This document shows, one piece after another, positions 5,589 to 12,992 of a stretch of 22,997 nt of DNA (its first letter is position 1; every line of letters starts with the position of its first letter). Source of the DNA: a virus; the IMG/VR virus record IMGVR_UViG_3300010883_005521, positions 1-22,997 of that record; one strand, written 5' to 3'. Both the position numbers and the translations under genes were made by a program. The notes under the pieces were generated by a model. It was not told where the DNA came from, searched no databases, and saw nothing but the letters and a program-made list of their open reading frames with translations.

Positions 5589-6646
5589 TGTACAACATCA
5601 TTTCTCCCATTAACTCGCTAGGATATGGAATTGCAGGATTAAACATCTGCAAGGAACTGGATAAGAAATCCCCAGTTGCACTATTCCCCATTGGTCAACC
5701 GTCTGTCACAAGCAGGCAGGATCATGAAGCTATATCAGACATGATCGCAAACGCATCAATGCCTGACTTTAATGCTCCCTGCGTAAGGATATGGCATCAG
5801 CATGACATGTCTCAGTTCGTTGGCAGGGGAATCAAAGTAGGATTTCCTATATTTGAGCTTGACAATTTCACAAAATTAGAGAAGCATCACCTGTCTAGTG
5901 TAGACAAGCTGTTTGTCTGTTCTTCTTGGGCTAGGGACGTAATACTGTCTAAGGTTTCAATGAGCAGCGAGAATGTTCACGTGACACCACTTGGTGTTAA
6001 CACGGATATTTTCAAGCCGTCTAAACCAAACCAAAGAGACAAGACAGTGTTTTTTAATTGCGGCAAGTGGGAAATAAGAAAAGGCCACGATATTATTGTT
6101 GAAGCATTTAACAGGGCTTTTACTAAGTCTGACAATGTTGAACTTCAAATGATGTGTGAAAACCCCTTCAATACAGAGGACGAAGAAAAAAAATGGCACG
6201 ATCTTTATAAACGATCTGTCTTAGGCGATAGAATTACTATTCTAGGTAGAGTAGATACTCACGAAGAAGTGTATAATATAATGTCCAATGCAGACTGCGG
6301 GGTATTTCCATCTAGAGGGGAAGGTTGGAATTTAGAGCTTTTGGAAATGATGGCCTGCAATAAGGCGGTTATAGCCACAAACTACTCAGCGCACACGGAG
6401 TTTTGCAACAAAGACAATACCTTCTTGGTGGAGATAGACAGCCTTGAGCCAGCAAAAGACGATAAATGGTTCAATGGATTAGTGGGGAGCTGGGCTAGTA
6501 TTCAAGACTCCCAGATAGATCAAATCGCAGAATTTATGACTCACGTTCATAAGAATAAAGTAACATCCAATGCTAGTGGCGTTGAAACCGCTAAACAGTA
6601 TAGCTGGACTAACTCAGCCAACTTAATTACAGAGGTACTTTCTTAA
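5588..6646 (+). CDS. glycosyltransferase, GT4-like (GT-B fold)
   Basis: The 352-residue product shows the GT-B architecture. An N-terminal half with NSLGYGIAGLNICKEL (9-24) forms the acceptor side; the C-terminal donor domain starts with NCGKWEIRKGHDIIVEAF (157-174) and carries GVFPSRGEGWNLELLEMMAC (238-257), in which E245 and E253 form the EX7E motif that binds the nucleotide-sugar donor in family GT4. The donor sugar is not readable from this, but the mannose-type enzymes at 1556 and 2295 make GDP-mannose a reasonable guess. The acceptor could be phage DNA, a virion protein or the host surface. The ATG overlaps the preceding stop (TAATG). No signal peptide is present, so it acts in the cytoplasm. 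Confidence 0.87.
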   Translation: MYNIISPINSLGYGIAGLNICKELDKKSPVALFPIGQPSVTSRQDHEAISDMIANASMPDFNAPCVRIWHQHDMSQFVGRGIKVGFPIFELDNFTKLEKHHLSSVDKLFVCSSWARDVILSKVSMSSENVHVTPLGVNTDIFKPSKPNQRDKTVFFNCGKWEIRKGHDIIVEAFNRAFTKSDNVELQMMCENPFNTEDEEKKWHDLYKRSVLGDRITILGRVDTHEEVYNIMSNADCGVFPSRGEGWNLELLEMMACNKAVIATNYSAHTEFCNKDNTFLVEIDSLEPAKDDKWFNGLVGSWASIQDSQIDQIAEFMTHVHKNKVTSNASGVETAKQYSWTNSANLITEVLS

Positions 6647-6993
6647 TGTTTGGTTTTTTAAAGAAAGAAAAGAAAAAAGTAGACAAAATTGATGGAGATA
6701 ACCCCATCGCAGCGTCGATTAACTATTATATAAGAGAGGACGGTTCTCCATTCGCTGATATTCATGTTGCAGAAATGGACAAGAAATCAATCGAACTACT
6801 TACGGATTTGTTAATAGGGATAACTTTAAATCACTACTTGGACACTACCATTGAAATGATTAAAGATCATTTCATTGAAACAGATAACCTAGATTTATAT
6901 TTAACTATGGCTAGTAAGATAGCTGCACTGTATGACGACAAAGGAAATAAAGAGGAAGAAGAGCCATGCATAAGGCCGTCCGATGCCCTATAA
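6646..6993 (+). CDS. hypothetical phage protein, 115 aa
   Basis: The start overlaps the glycosyltransferase stop (TAATG). The product begins with a basic patch (MFGFLKKEKKKV), then a strand region NYYIREDGSPFADIHVAEMD (27-46) and a helical part with ELLTDLLIGITLNHYLDTTIEM and DLYLTMASKIAAL. This is similar in feel to a small cytoplasmic phage family whose function I do not know. The acidic C-terminus (KEEEEP) is probably disordered. No membrane segment is evident. Confidence 0.62.
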   Translation: MFGFLKKEKKKVDKIDGDNPIAASINYYIREDGSPFADIHVAEMDKKSIELLTDLLIGITLNHYLDTTIEMIKDHFIETDNLDLYLTMASKIAALYDDKGNKEEEEPCIRPSDAL

Positions 6994-7007
6994 GGGAGTA
7001 ATTAAAG

Positions 7008-7433
7008 ATGCAAAAGCAAATAGGCTGGCAGAAATACGAAGACGCATTAGAAGACCAATTAGAGTGCCCCTTCATACAAAACCTCGTAGAAAAGCTCCAA
7101 CTACAAGAGCGAGCGATGATACAGGAACTATTAGAAACGGGAGACTATTCAGATTTTTCAGGTGAGGAAGATGGAATGACTCCATCACCAGCAGCATCTT
7201 CTGTGGCAATCTCAAAAGAGATGATAGAAGAAGCAAGCGTTATAGCTAATTTTGACTGCTGGGTGGGACATGCTAATTTTGATATAACTCCGTCTGTAAA
7301 AAGCGGGATTGAAAAAACAGCAGGAGTTGAACTCCTAAAGGTACAAAGTAGATACAGATTTTTCATTGGAGTGGGACGCATGTTTCGCTTTGGGGAAGTT
7401 AGAAAAAACATTGAAGAGAAGTTTTTGACTTAA
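7008..7433 (+). CDS. hypothetical phage protein, 141 aa
   Basis: The ATG at 7008 has GGGAG about 9 bases upstream. The N-terminal half is acidic and helical (WQKYEDALEDQLECPFIQNL), a Ser/Pro/Ala linker follows near residues 55-65 (TPSPAASS), and the C-terminal part (VELLKVQSRYRFFIGVGRMF, then GEVRKNIEEKFL) forms an alpha/beta unit typical of uncharacterised phage proteins. No catalytic motif is seen. It lies between the preceding unknown and the sigma-like gene in the operon driven from 5134. Confidence 0.62.
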   Translation: MQKQIGWQKYEDALEDQLECPFIQNLVEKLQLQERAMIQELLETGDYSDFSGEEDGMTPSPAASSVAISKEMIEEASVIANFDCWVGHANFDITPSVKSGIEKTAGVELLKVQSRYRFFIGVGRMFRFGEVRKNIEEKFLT

Positions 7434-7457
7434 TTATTTTATTAAAGGATTTTGAAT

Positions 7458-7913
7458 ATGAATTTTGAAGAAGCGTTAAAAAGCAGAGATTTAGAAATGA
7501 TTATGAACAAGGCAGCTAGCAAGTTTATGAGCCAGTTAGATGTAGATGAGCTACATACTTGCAAGCTAAACGCATTGTGGAAAGCATCAGAAGGCCATGA
7601 AGAAGGTAGGTCGAAGTTCACGACATACTTATTCAATGGGGTTCGTCAGCAATGTATCTCAGCTATCAAGTTCAACAATCGACATAGGAATAAAACAAGA
7701 CCGCTGCATGACAACATATCTGACCCCACCGCTAGCGGAAACCTCCTTGATCTATACGACGAGATAGACAGCCTTCCTAATGGAGACATGCTAAGAGACA
7801 GGATGCTTTCAGACACGATAGAGGAAGTAGCTCAGAAGCACGACTGCAACAGAGAAACAGTGCGAAGAAAGATAAAAAACTCAGCAAACTTACTAAAAGA
7901 ACGACTGAAGTAG
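7458..7913 (+). CDS. sigma-70-family-like transcription factor
   Basis: The 151-residue product has the layout of a small phage sigma factor. The segment from about 35 to 80 (CKLNALWKASEGHEEGRSKF, then TTYLFNGVRQQCISAIKF and NNRHRNKT) corresponds to region 2, where helices contact the core clamp and the -10 element. The C-terminal segment (about 115-151: LSDTIEEVAQKHDCNRETVR, then RKIKNSANLLKERLK) is a helix-turn-helix like region 4. I take the ATG at 7458, which has AAAGGA 8 bases upstream. It would redirect host RNA polymerase to a phage promoter class, probably late, analogous in role to T4 gp55. It is the last gene of the operon, immediately upstream of a probably structural gene. Divergence makes the assignment moderate. 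Confidence 0.72.
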   Translation: MNFEEALKSRDLEMIMNKAASKFMSQLDVDELHTCKLNALWKASEGHEEGRSKFTTYLFNGVRQQCISAIKFNNRHRNKTRPLHDNISDPTASGNLLDLYDEIDSLPNGDMLRDRMLSDTIEEVAQKHDCNRETVRRKIKNSANLLKERLK

Positions 7914-7915
7914 TG

Positions 7916-7921
7916 TATAAT
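7916..7921 (+). promoter_or_regulatory. possible -10 element before the isolated gene at 7997
   Basis: A perfect TATAAT starts 3 bases after the stop of the sigma-like gene. No good -35 is present. It would give a leader of about 70 bases containing two T-rich runs (7963-7979) and a strong AAGGAG at 7985-7990. The downstream gene has its own terminator, which supports a separate transcript, but the element itself is only a six-base match. Confidence 0.4.
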
Positions 7922-7996
7922 AATACTAGGAGAATAGGAAGTTGCCGGATCTGGAATCTATGTTTTTTTTAATTTTTTTACTTTAAGGAGTCTGAA

Positions 7997-8647
7997 ATGG
8001 CAACTATATCAACGTCTGGGGCATACCCAGCAACAAACAAACAAGATGGCGGTACTGTCATCATGGGTGGAAATATCGAAGTAAGCGGAGTGATTACAGT
8101 TAGTAAAAGCAGCGTGGACATGGGACGAATCAAGGGCGAACCTTACGGCTCAAAAGTCGTTGAGCATGACGGCGCTGGATTAGCTACTGATTCTCAATGG
8201 GGAGCCGTTCCAGCTATTGCTGGCTCAGGTGGCACGTTTGCTTACCAACCAACAAACTCAGACCCTCAGTTTTTGATTCGTGGATATGCTACTAAGATTA
8301 ATAATTCAGCATCTACCACTATTCAAATTCCCGGCACTGACTTTGGCAGCTCCCGTTATGACGGCATCGCTGGCAGAATTAGTAATGTCGCTGCTGGTTC
8401 TGGAGCAGGTACAGTTATTGATGTGATGGCTAAACCATCCACGTCTATTCATCCTGAAAGAACGAAGGGTGGAGATGCAGGTTTAACGTATACCTACGCA
8501 GCACCTTCTGGCAATGGAGCTATTACTTCCTCTGGTGATAGAAATGCAATTGGGCCTCATAACGCCAATCAAGTACCATTGAACTATATGGATGGATCTG
8601 CTACTCCCAAGTCGGACGAATACAAGTCTCGATTTACTAACGAGTAG
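7997..8647 (+). CDS. Gly/Ser/Thr-rich protein, probable virion component, 216 aa
   Basis: The ATG has a strong AAGGAG 6 bases upstream. The product is rich in Gly, Ser, Thr, Ala and Asn, with no Cys and little helical propensity: TSGAYPATNKQDGGTVIMGG near the start, EVSGVITVSKSSVDMGRI, and a repeated G-x-A-G-T/S texture (VAAGSGAGTVIDV). This is typical of beta-structured virion surface proteins such as capsid decoration or fibre proteins, but I do not recognise a family. Codon choice (more GCT, GGT, CCT and fewer AGA) looks different from its neighbours and is consistent with high expression. It stands alone between a possible promoter and a terminator, immediately downstream of a sigma-like gene. 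The structural role is inferred. Confidence 0.7.
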   Translation: MATISTSGAYPATNKQDGGTVIMGGNIEVSGVITVSKSSVDMGRIKGEPYGSKVVEHDGAGLATDSQWGAVPAIAGSGGTFAYQPTNSDPQFLIRGYATKINNSASTTIQIPGTDFGSSRYDGIAGRISNVAAGSGAGTVIDVMAKPSTSIHPERTKGGDAGLTYTYAAPSGNGAITSSGDRNAIGPHNANQVPLNYMDGSATPKSDEYKSRFTNE

Positions 8648-8665
8648 ACTTGGTTATATTCTCAT

Positions 8666-8705
8666 GTAATTTGCCCCCTAGTGGGGCAGGTTACTTGTTT
8701 TTATT
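8666..8705 (+). terminator. rho-independent terminator
   Basis: GTAA-TT-GCCCC (8666-8676 area) pairs with GGGGC-AGG-TTAC (to 8694); the core TGCCCC/GGGGCA has a short CTAGT-type loop and is followed by a T-rich run (8695-8705). It lies 20 bases after the stop of the structural-type gene and just before the PAS gene. Confidence 0.82.
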
Positions 8706-8719
8706 TGGGGGGTTAGAAT

Positions 8720-9292
8720 ATGTCAACAGAAGACGTAACGCTAATGTGCACGATGCTGGGTAGCCTCTTAACCTTTCTGGCTGCCGTTTGGGTAAAAGTA
8801 CTAAAACCTGCGATGAAATTTATAGATAAGCACGACGATGTTGTGGGGTCTATAAAAACGATAGAGGAGGAACTCACGTGTAACGGAGGGTCAAGCCTTA
8901 AAGATGCTGTTGTAGCGCTCAATGTAACCTGCGTTAGAATAGAAGATAGGCAAACTGTAATGGAGCAGAGAACAAAAGCCTCTCTTCACTATAGTAAAAT
9001 ACCCCTATTTGAGACAGACGATAAGGGTAGATTAATCTGGTCGAACGCAGCGTTCAGGCAACTCACAGGACAATCCATGACAGACATAAAAGGTTTTGAT
9101 TGGCTAACATATATTCATGAAGATGAGAGAGTAGAGTTCCTAGAAGAGTTCAACTCTTGTCTTAGTATGAGTAGGAAGTTTTCAAAAGAAGTCGATACTT
9201 CTGATGGAAGAAATGTAAGGATGACAGGATACCCTTACAAACTAAATGACAATAAACAAGGAGGTTTTCTAATTAGTCTCACAGAGGCTTAA
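8720..9292 (+). CDS. membrane-anchored PAS-domain protein, 190 aa
   Basis: One N-terminal membrane helix (about residues 8-28, LMCTMLGSLLTFLAAVWVKV) is followed by a helical linker with CNGGSSLKDAV (54-64) and a coiled-coil-like stretch. A PAS fold covers about 93-189: IPLFETDDKGRLIWSNAAFR, LTGQSMTDIKGFDWLTYIHE (115-134), DERVEFLEEF and a terminal GGFLISLTEA strand. PAS domains bind cofactors or act as interaction modules, usually attached to kinases or cyclases; here no output domain follows. The N-out or N-in orientation cannot be decided. It precedes a two-helix membrane protein, so a role at the membrane in lysis timing or host sensing is possible but speculative. The RBS is an unusual G-run (GGGGGG) about 6 bases before the ATG. 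Confidence 0.82.
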   Translation: MSTEDVTLMCTMLGSLLTFLAAVWVKVLKPAMKFIDKHDDVVGSIKTIEEELTCNGGSSLKDAVVALNVTCVRIEDRQTVMEQRTKASLHYSKIPLFETDDKGRLIWSNAAFRQLTGQSMTDIKGFDWLTYIHEDERVEFLEEFNSCLSMSRKFSKEVDTSDGRNVRMTGYPYKLNDNKQGGFLISLTEA

Positions 9293-9307
9293 GAAAGAAG
9301 GTATATT

Positions 9308-9520
9308 ATGGGTTCTAAAAAATGGTCACTTAATTGGACTGACGGTAAAAAACTAGGTCTTAACACTATTTTCGTATCGCTAGCCGCTGGCTTAACATAT
9401 CTCGGCACGCAGGTTGCTAATGTTGATTGGGGTTCTATGACAGCTCTCGCTGTGCCTATCGCAACACTGCTAATTGGGTCAGCATCCCAGTGGGCAAGGG
9501 ATAGTTCGTCAGAAGAATAA
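9308..9520 (+). CDS. small two-helix membrane protein, holin-like
   Basis: The 70-residue product has a basic N-terminus (MGSKKWSLNWTDGKK), two hydrophobic segments (about 17-38, LNTIFVSLAAGLTYLGTQVA, and about 45-61, MTALAVPIATLLIGSAS), and a charged C-terminus (QWARDSSSEE). This topology and size match class II holins, which form the inner-membrane lesion at lysis. There is no endolysin gene in the window to support it, so other small membrane roles are possible. GAAGG lies 6 bases before the ATG. It shares a transcript with the PAS gene and is followed by a terminator. Confidence 0.6.
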   Translation: MGSKKWSLNWTDGKKLGLNTIFVSLAAGLTYLGTQVANVDWGSMTALAVPIATLLIGSASQWARDSSSEE

Positions 9521-9571
9521 AGTTGTATTTGTGACACGCAAGACGTGATGATGATTGAAGCGGAAATAAAA

Positions 9572-9601
9572 TTGAAAAATAATAAGTACATTCACTAAAT
9601 A
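9572..9601 (+). promoter_or_regulatory. possible promoter upstream of nrdA
   Basis: TTGAAA (9572-9577) and TAAATA (9596-9601) are separated by 18 bases. If used, transcription would begin near 9608, at the first base of the hairpin 9608-9646. The 152-base gap from 9521 to 9672 contains no other supported gene, and no promoter is visible between the hairpin and nrdA. Both hexamers deviate from consensus. Confidence 0.35.
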
Positions 9602-9607
9602 AAGCAC

Positions 9608-9646
9608 ACTCGCTCCGTAGACTCCGTTCTGCGGGCGAGTTTTTTA
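9608..9646 (+). terminator. rho-independent terminator or leader hairpin before nrdA
   Basis: ACTCGC-T-CCG (9608-9617) pairs with CGGGCGAGT (9632-9640) with one bulged T, and the inner AGA/TCT extends the stem; T-run to 9645. It ends the lysis-like transcript. Because it is only 27 bases upstream of the nrdA start and could be at the very 5' end of an nrdA transcript, it might also act as an attenuator or mRNA-stabilising hairpin. Confidence 0.8.
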
Positions 9647-9672
9647 TTGCACTAAGGATTAAGGGATTAACA

Positions 9673-11913
9673 ATGGAAGTAACCAAGCATAGTGGTCATC
9701 TAGAATCATACGATGTTGAAAAAATTCATAAAGTTGTTGAGTGGGCCACAGATGGTATAAATAATGTATCCTTATCAGATATAGAAATGAATATGAATCT
9801 CTCTCTTAGAGATAAAATAGGGACTGATGAAATCCATCAGATATTAATAAAAAGCGCTAGCGACTTAATCTCAGAAGCGTCCCCAAATTACCAATACGTA
9901 GCAGCTAGACTTCTAAACATGAGTCTACGCAAATCAGTCTGGCAAGACGTTGCTCAAGAACCCTGTCTTCATACCCATGTTTTACAGATGATAGACAGTG
10001 GTATATATGACCACGAAATTATGGACAACTGGACACCTGAAGAAGTTGAAGTCTTGGGAAATTACATCAAACATGATAGAGACAATCTATTCACCTATTC
10101 TGGACTACAGCAGTTGATAGATAAGTATCTCATTAAGAATAGAACAACTAACATCATATATGAAACTCCTCAGTTAGCATACATGGCTATAGCTATGTGC
10201 TTATTTAACAAGTATGATGACAAGGTTAAGAAAACTAAAGAAGCATACGATTCTTACTCTACGTTTAAAGTCAATCTGCCCACCCCTATTATGGCGGGCG
10301 CTCGCTCAACCATTAAACAGTTTGCATCCTGTGTTCTAGTGGATGTTGAGGACGACCTTGATGGTATATTCTCAAGCCTGCACGCAGTAGGAAAATACAC
10401 TGCAAGACGTGCTGGTATCGGTCTTAACGCAGGAAGAATCAGGCCTATCAATTCGCCTGTTCGAGGGGGAGAGGTTATCCACACTGGACTGATCCCATAT
10501 CTTAAGATATTTGAATCATCAGTAAAGGCCACCTCTCAAAACGGACTAAGGGGAGGGTCTGCCACTGTACATCTACCATTCTGGCATTATGAGATAGAAG
10601 ACATTATTGTCCTAAAGAATAACGCTGGGACGGACGATAATAGAGTTAGAAAGCTAGATTACTCTGTTCAGTTTTGTAAATTGTTCTACGAGAGACTAAT
10701 TAAGAACGAAGACATTACACTTTTTAGTCCACACGAGGCTAAGGGTCTATATGAGGCGTTTGGAAACAATGAAAAGTTTGAAGAGCTATACCTCAAATAT
10801 GAATCTTCAAGGTCTATCAAGATGAAGAAAAAAATCAACGCAAGAAAACTGGCAGAGGTCTTCGCTAGAGAAAGACTCGAAACGGGCAGAATCTATAGCA
10901 TGAACATTGATACAGCAAACGAGCATGGCTCGTGGGACGTTCCTGTTTACATGAGCAACCTTTGTCAAGAAATTATACAGCCAACTATCCCCATTAAGAA
11001 CATAGACGATAAAGATGGAGAGATTGGAATATGTATACTATCTGCCATCAACTTGGTTGAGCTTAACTCGGACAAGGATATAGAATCCGCCTGTAGTGTA
11101 GCGGTTCAGTCCCTTGAGTCCGTAATTGATTACCAAGATTATCCAGTAAAGGCTGGTGAGAACTTCACTAAAAAAAGACGATCTCTAGGCATTGGCGTAA
11201 CTAATCTAGCAGGATTTTTAGCCAAGAACAAGCTGACCTATGAAGATAAACAAACCCCCAAAGTCGTGCACGATTTAATGGAGAAGATACAGTGGTATTT
11301 GTTAGACGCTTCCTGTAGGTTGGCTGAAGAGCTTGGCCCATGTGAGAAGTTCAATGAAACAAAATACTCTAAAGGATTACTTCCAATAGATTGGTATAAA
11401 AAAGATGTAGACGAGATAGTTAAGCCAAAGTATTCCATGGACTGGGAAGGGCTTAGGGCGAGAATTAAAAGCTTTGGACTAAGACACTCAACCCTGTCGG
11501 CCATCATGCCGTGTGAGTCTAGCTCGGTCATTCAGAACAGTACTAACGGGATAGAACCAGTGCGACGGCTCCTCTCCTACAAGAAGGCAAAGAACGGTGT
11601 TTTAAAACAATTAGTGCCCAACTACCATAAAAGTAGAAAATATTACACTTTAGCATTTGACATGCAGGATAATAATGCTATAATTAAAATCGTAGCCGTG
11701 CTTCAGAAGTTTGTAGACATGAGTATTAGTGCAAACCTATACTACAACTATGAACATTATGAAGACGGGTCGATACCACTAAGCCAAATTATCAAAGATA
11801 ACCTAACCAGTTATAAATATGGTATCAAGAACCTATATTATTGTAACACTCCAGATGGAGATGGAAAACTAGAAGAAGACACCAATTGCGAAAGTGGAGC
11901 TTGCTCTATATAA
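9673..11913 (+). CDS. nrdA: class Ia ribonucleoside-diphosphate reductase, alpha subunit
   Basis: This 746-residue protein reduces NDPs to dNDPs with NrdB. An N-terminal ATP-cone is present (about 1-90, VTKHSGHLESYDVEKIHKVV). Catalytic residues are visible: C220 in ASCVLVDV and C454 in GICILSAINL form the active-site redox pair, and SNLCQEI supplies N429, C431 (thiyl radical) and E433. KNLYYCNT gives the radical-transfer pair Y722/Y723. The C-terminus CESGACSI carries C739 and C744, the shuttle that passes electrons from thioredoxin or glutaredoxin, almost the same as in E. coli NrdA. Length is close to the 750-760 usual for the class. AAGGGA lies 6 bases before the ATG and the stop overlaps nrdB (TAATG). 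All key residues are present, so an active enzyme is expected. Confidence 0.97.
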   Translation: MEVTKHSGHLESYDVEKIHKVVEWATDGINNVSLSDIEMNMNLSLRDKIGTDEIHQILIKSASDLISEASPNYQYVAARLLNMSLRKSVWQDVAQEPCLHTHVLQMIDSGIYDHEIMDNWTPEEVEVLGNYIKHDRDNLFTYSGLQQLIDKYLIKNRTTNIIYETPQLAYMAIAMCLFNKYDDKVKKTKEAYDSYSTFKVNLPTPIMAGARSTIKQFASCVLVDVEDDLDGIFSSLHAVGKYTARRAGIGLNAGRIRPINSPVRGGEVIHTGLIPYLKIFESSVKATSQNGLRGGSATVHLPFWHYEIEDIIVLKNNAGTDDNRVRKLDYSVQFCKLFYERLIKNEDITLFSPHEAKGLYEAFGNNEKFEELYLKYESSRSIKMKKKINARKLAEVFARERLETGRIYSMNIDTANEHGSWDVPVYMSNLCQEIIQPTIPIKNIDDKDGEIGICILSAINLVELNSDKDIESACSVAVQSLESVIDYQDYPVKAGENFTKKRRSLGIGVTNLAGFLAKNKLTYEDKQTPKVVHDLMEKIQWYLLDASCRLAEELGPCEKFNETKYSKGLLPIDWYKKDVDEIVKPKYSMDWEGLRARIKSFGLRHSTLSAIMPCESSSVIQNSTNGIEPVRRLLSYKKAKNGVLKQLVPNYHKSRKYYTLAFDMQDNNAIIKIVAVLQKFVDMSISANLYYNYEHYEDGSIPLSQIIKDNLTSYKYGIKNLYYCNTPDGDGKLEEDTNCESGACSI

Positions 11914-12992
11914 TGAAAAGTATTTTGAATAAAATGAATGTTGACACCTTAAAACAACCGTTGTTTTTAGGCGAAGATCTATCACTGCAAAGGTATGACA
12001 AGTTTAAGTATCCAGTATTCTTTAACCTGTTCAAAAAGCAGTTAGAGTTTTTCTGGAGACCTGAAGAGATTGAGCTAAAAAAGGATAGGAGTGACTTCAA
12101 GGATGACTCAGTGATGTCAGAAAATGAAAGGTTTATTTTCACCTCTAACCTTAAATATCAAACTGTGATGGACTCTGTTATTTGTAGGGGAGTCCCTACT
12201 ATTCAGGAGTACGTGTCAAACCCTGAGCTTGAAGCCTGTCTTAATGTCTGGCAGTTCTTTGAGCAGATTCACAGCTACAGCTATACATATATTATTAAAA
12301 ATGTATACTCGAACCCTAGTGAAATTTTAGACTCTTGTTTAACAGATAAAGAAATAGTAGCTAGGGCAGATGTGGCAGTTAAAGAATACGATAAATTACG
12401 TAGCTTCGGCAAGGGTGGAAGCACTAAAGACTTAAAGAAGCAAATCTACTTAACTCTAATTAGCATAAATATATTAGAGGCCGTAAGGTTCTACGTTTCA
12501 TTCATCTCTGCTTTTGCTTTTGCTGAGAATAAAAAGATGGCAGGCAATGCAGATATTGTTAAGCTAATAAAGAGAGACGAAGCAATACATCTGTACAACA
12601 CTCAAGAAATACTTAAAATTCTACAGAGTGTTAAGTCAGAGGGGTTTGTACAAATTGCTAAAGAATGCGAAGAAGAGGCGTGCAAAATGTTTGAGAGCGC
12701 AGCTACGGAGGAGAAAAAATGGGCATCGTACTTATTTAAGGATGGGTCTATCATTGGATTGAATGAGCCAGTTATGCATCAGTACGTTGACTGGCTATGT
12801 ATGTCGAGGCGAAAGTCGATAGGTCTACCATATGAGTCGGGCTTAAAAAACCCTATATCTGGTTGGACAGAGCCTTGGATGAGCAGCGAAGCAGTTCAAG
12901 TCGCACCACAAGAACATGAGATAACTTCGTATAAGATTGGAGCTAGCACTAACGATCTTGACAGTGTAGACTTTGGAGATATTAAACTATGA
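11913..12992 (+). CDS. nrdB: class Ia ribonucleoside-diphosphate reductase, beta subunit
   Basis: The 359-residue product is the diiron-tyrosyl radical subunit. Iron ligands are D87 (YQTVMDSV), E117 and H120 (FFEQIHSYSY), E189 (INILEAVRFY), E223 and H226 (RDEAIHL); the radical tyrosine is Y124, four residues after H120, as in E. coli. FFWRPEE (46-52) includes the Trp of the radical transfer path. The start is the ATG at 11913, which overlaps the nrdA stop by one base; a longer in-frame TTG at 11886 would extend into nrdA and is not favoured. The stop overlaps the dut start as ATGA. It forms the holoenzyme with NrdA to raise dNTP supply for phage replication. Confidence 0.97.
   Translation: MKSILNKMNVDTLKQPLFLGEDLSLQRYDKFKYPVFFNLFKKQLEFFWRPEEIELKKDRSDFKDDSVMSENERFIFTSNLKYQTVMDSVICRGVPTIQEYVSNPELEACLNVWQFFEQIHSYSYTYIIKNVYSNPSEILDSCLTDKEIVARADVAVKEYDKLRSFGKGGSTKDLKKQIYLTLISINILEAVRFYVSFISAFAFAENKKMAGNADIVKLIKRDEAIHLYNTQEILKILQSVKSEGFVQIAKECEEEACKMFESAATEEKKWASYLFKDGSIIGLNEPVMHQYVDWLCMSRRKSIGLPYESGLKNPISGWTEPWMSSEAVQVAPQEHEITSYKIGASTNDLDSVDFGDIKL

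Noticed and set aside
6983-7165. Arg-rich 60-residue open frame overlapping the 7008 gene
   Set aside because: Arginine-rich composition is that of an out-of-frame reading of AGA/GAA-rich coding sequence; the 7008 frame has the better RBS, length and pattern.
9548-9598. Short ATG frame of 16 codons in the gap before nrdA
   Set aside because: No RBS, very short, and it overlaps the candidate promoter.
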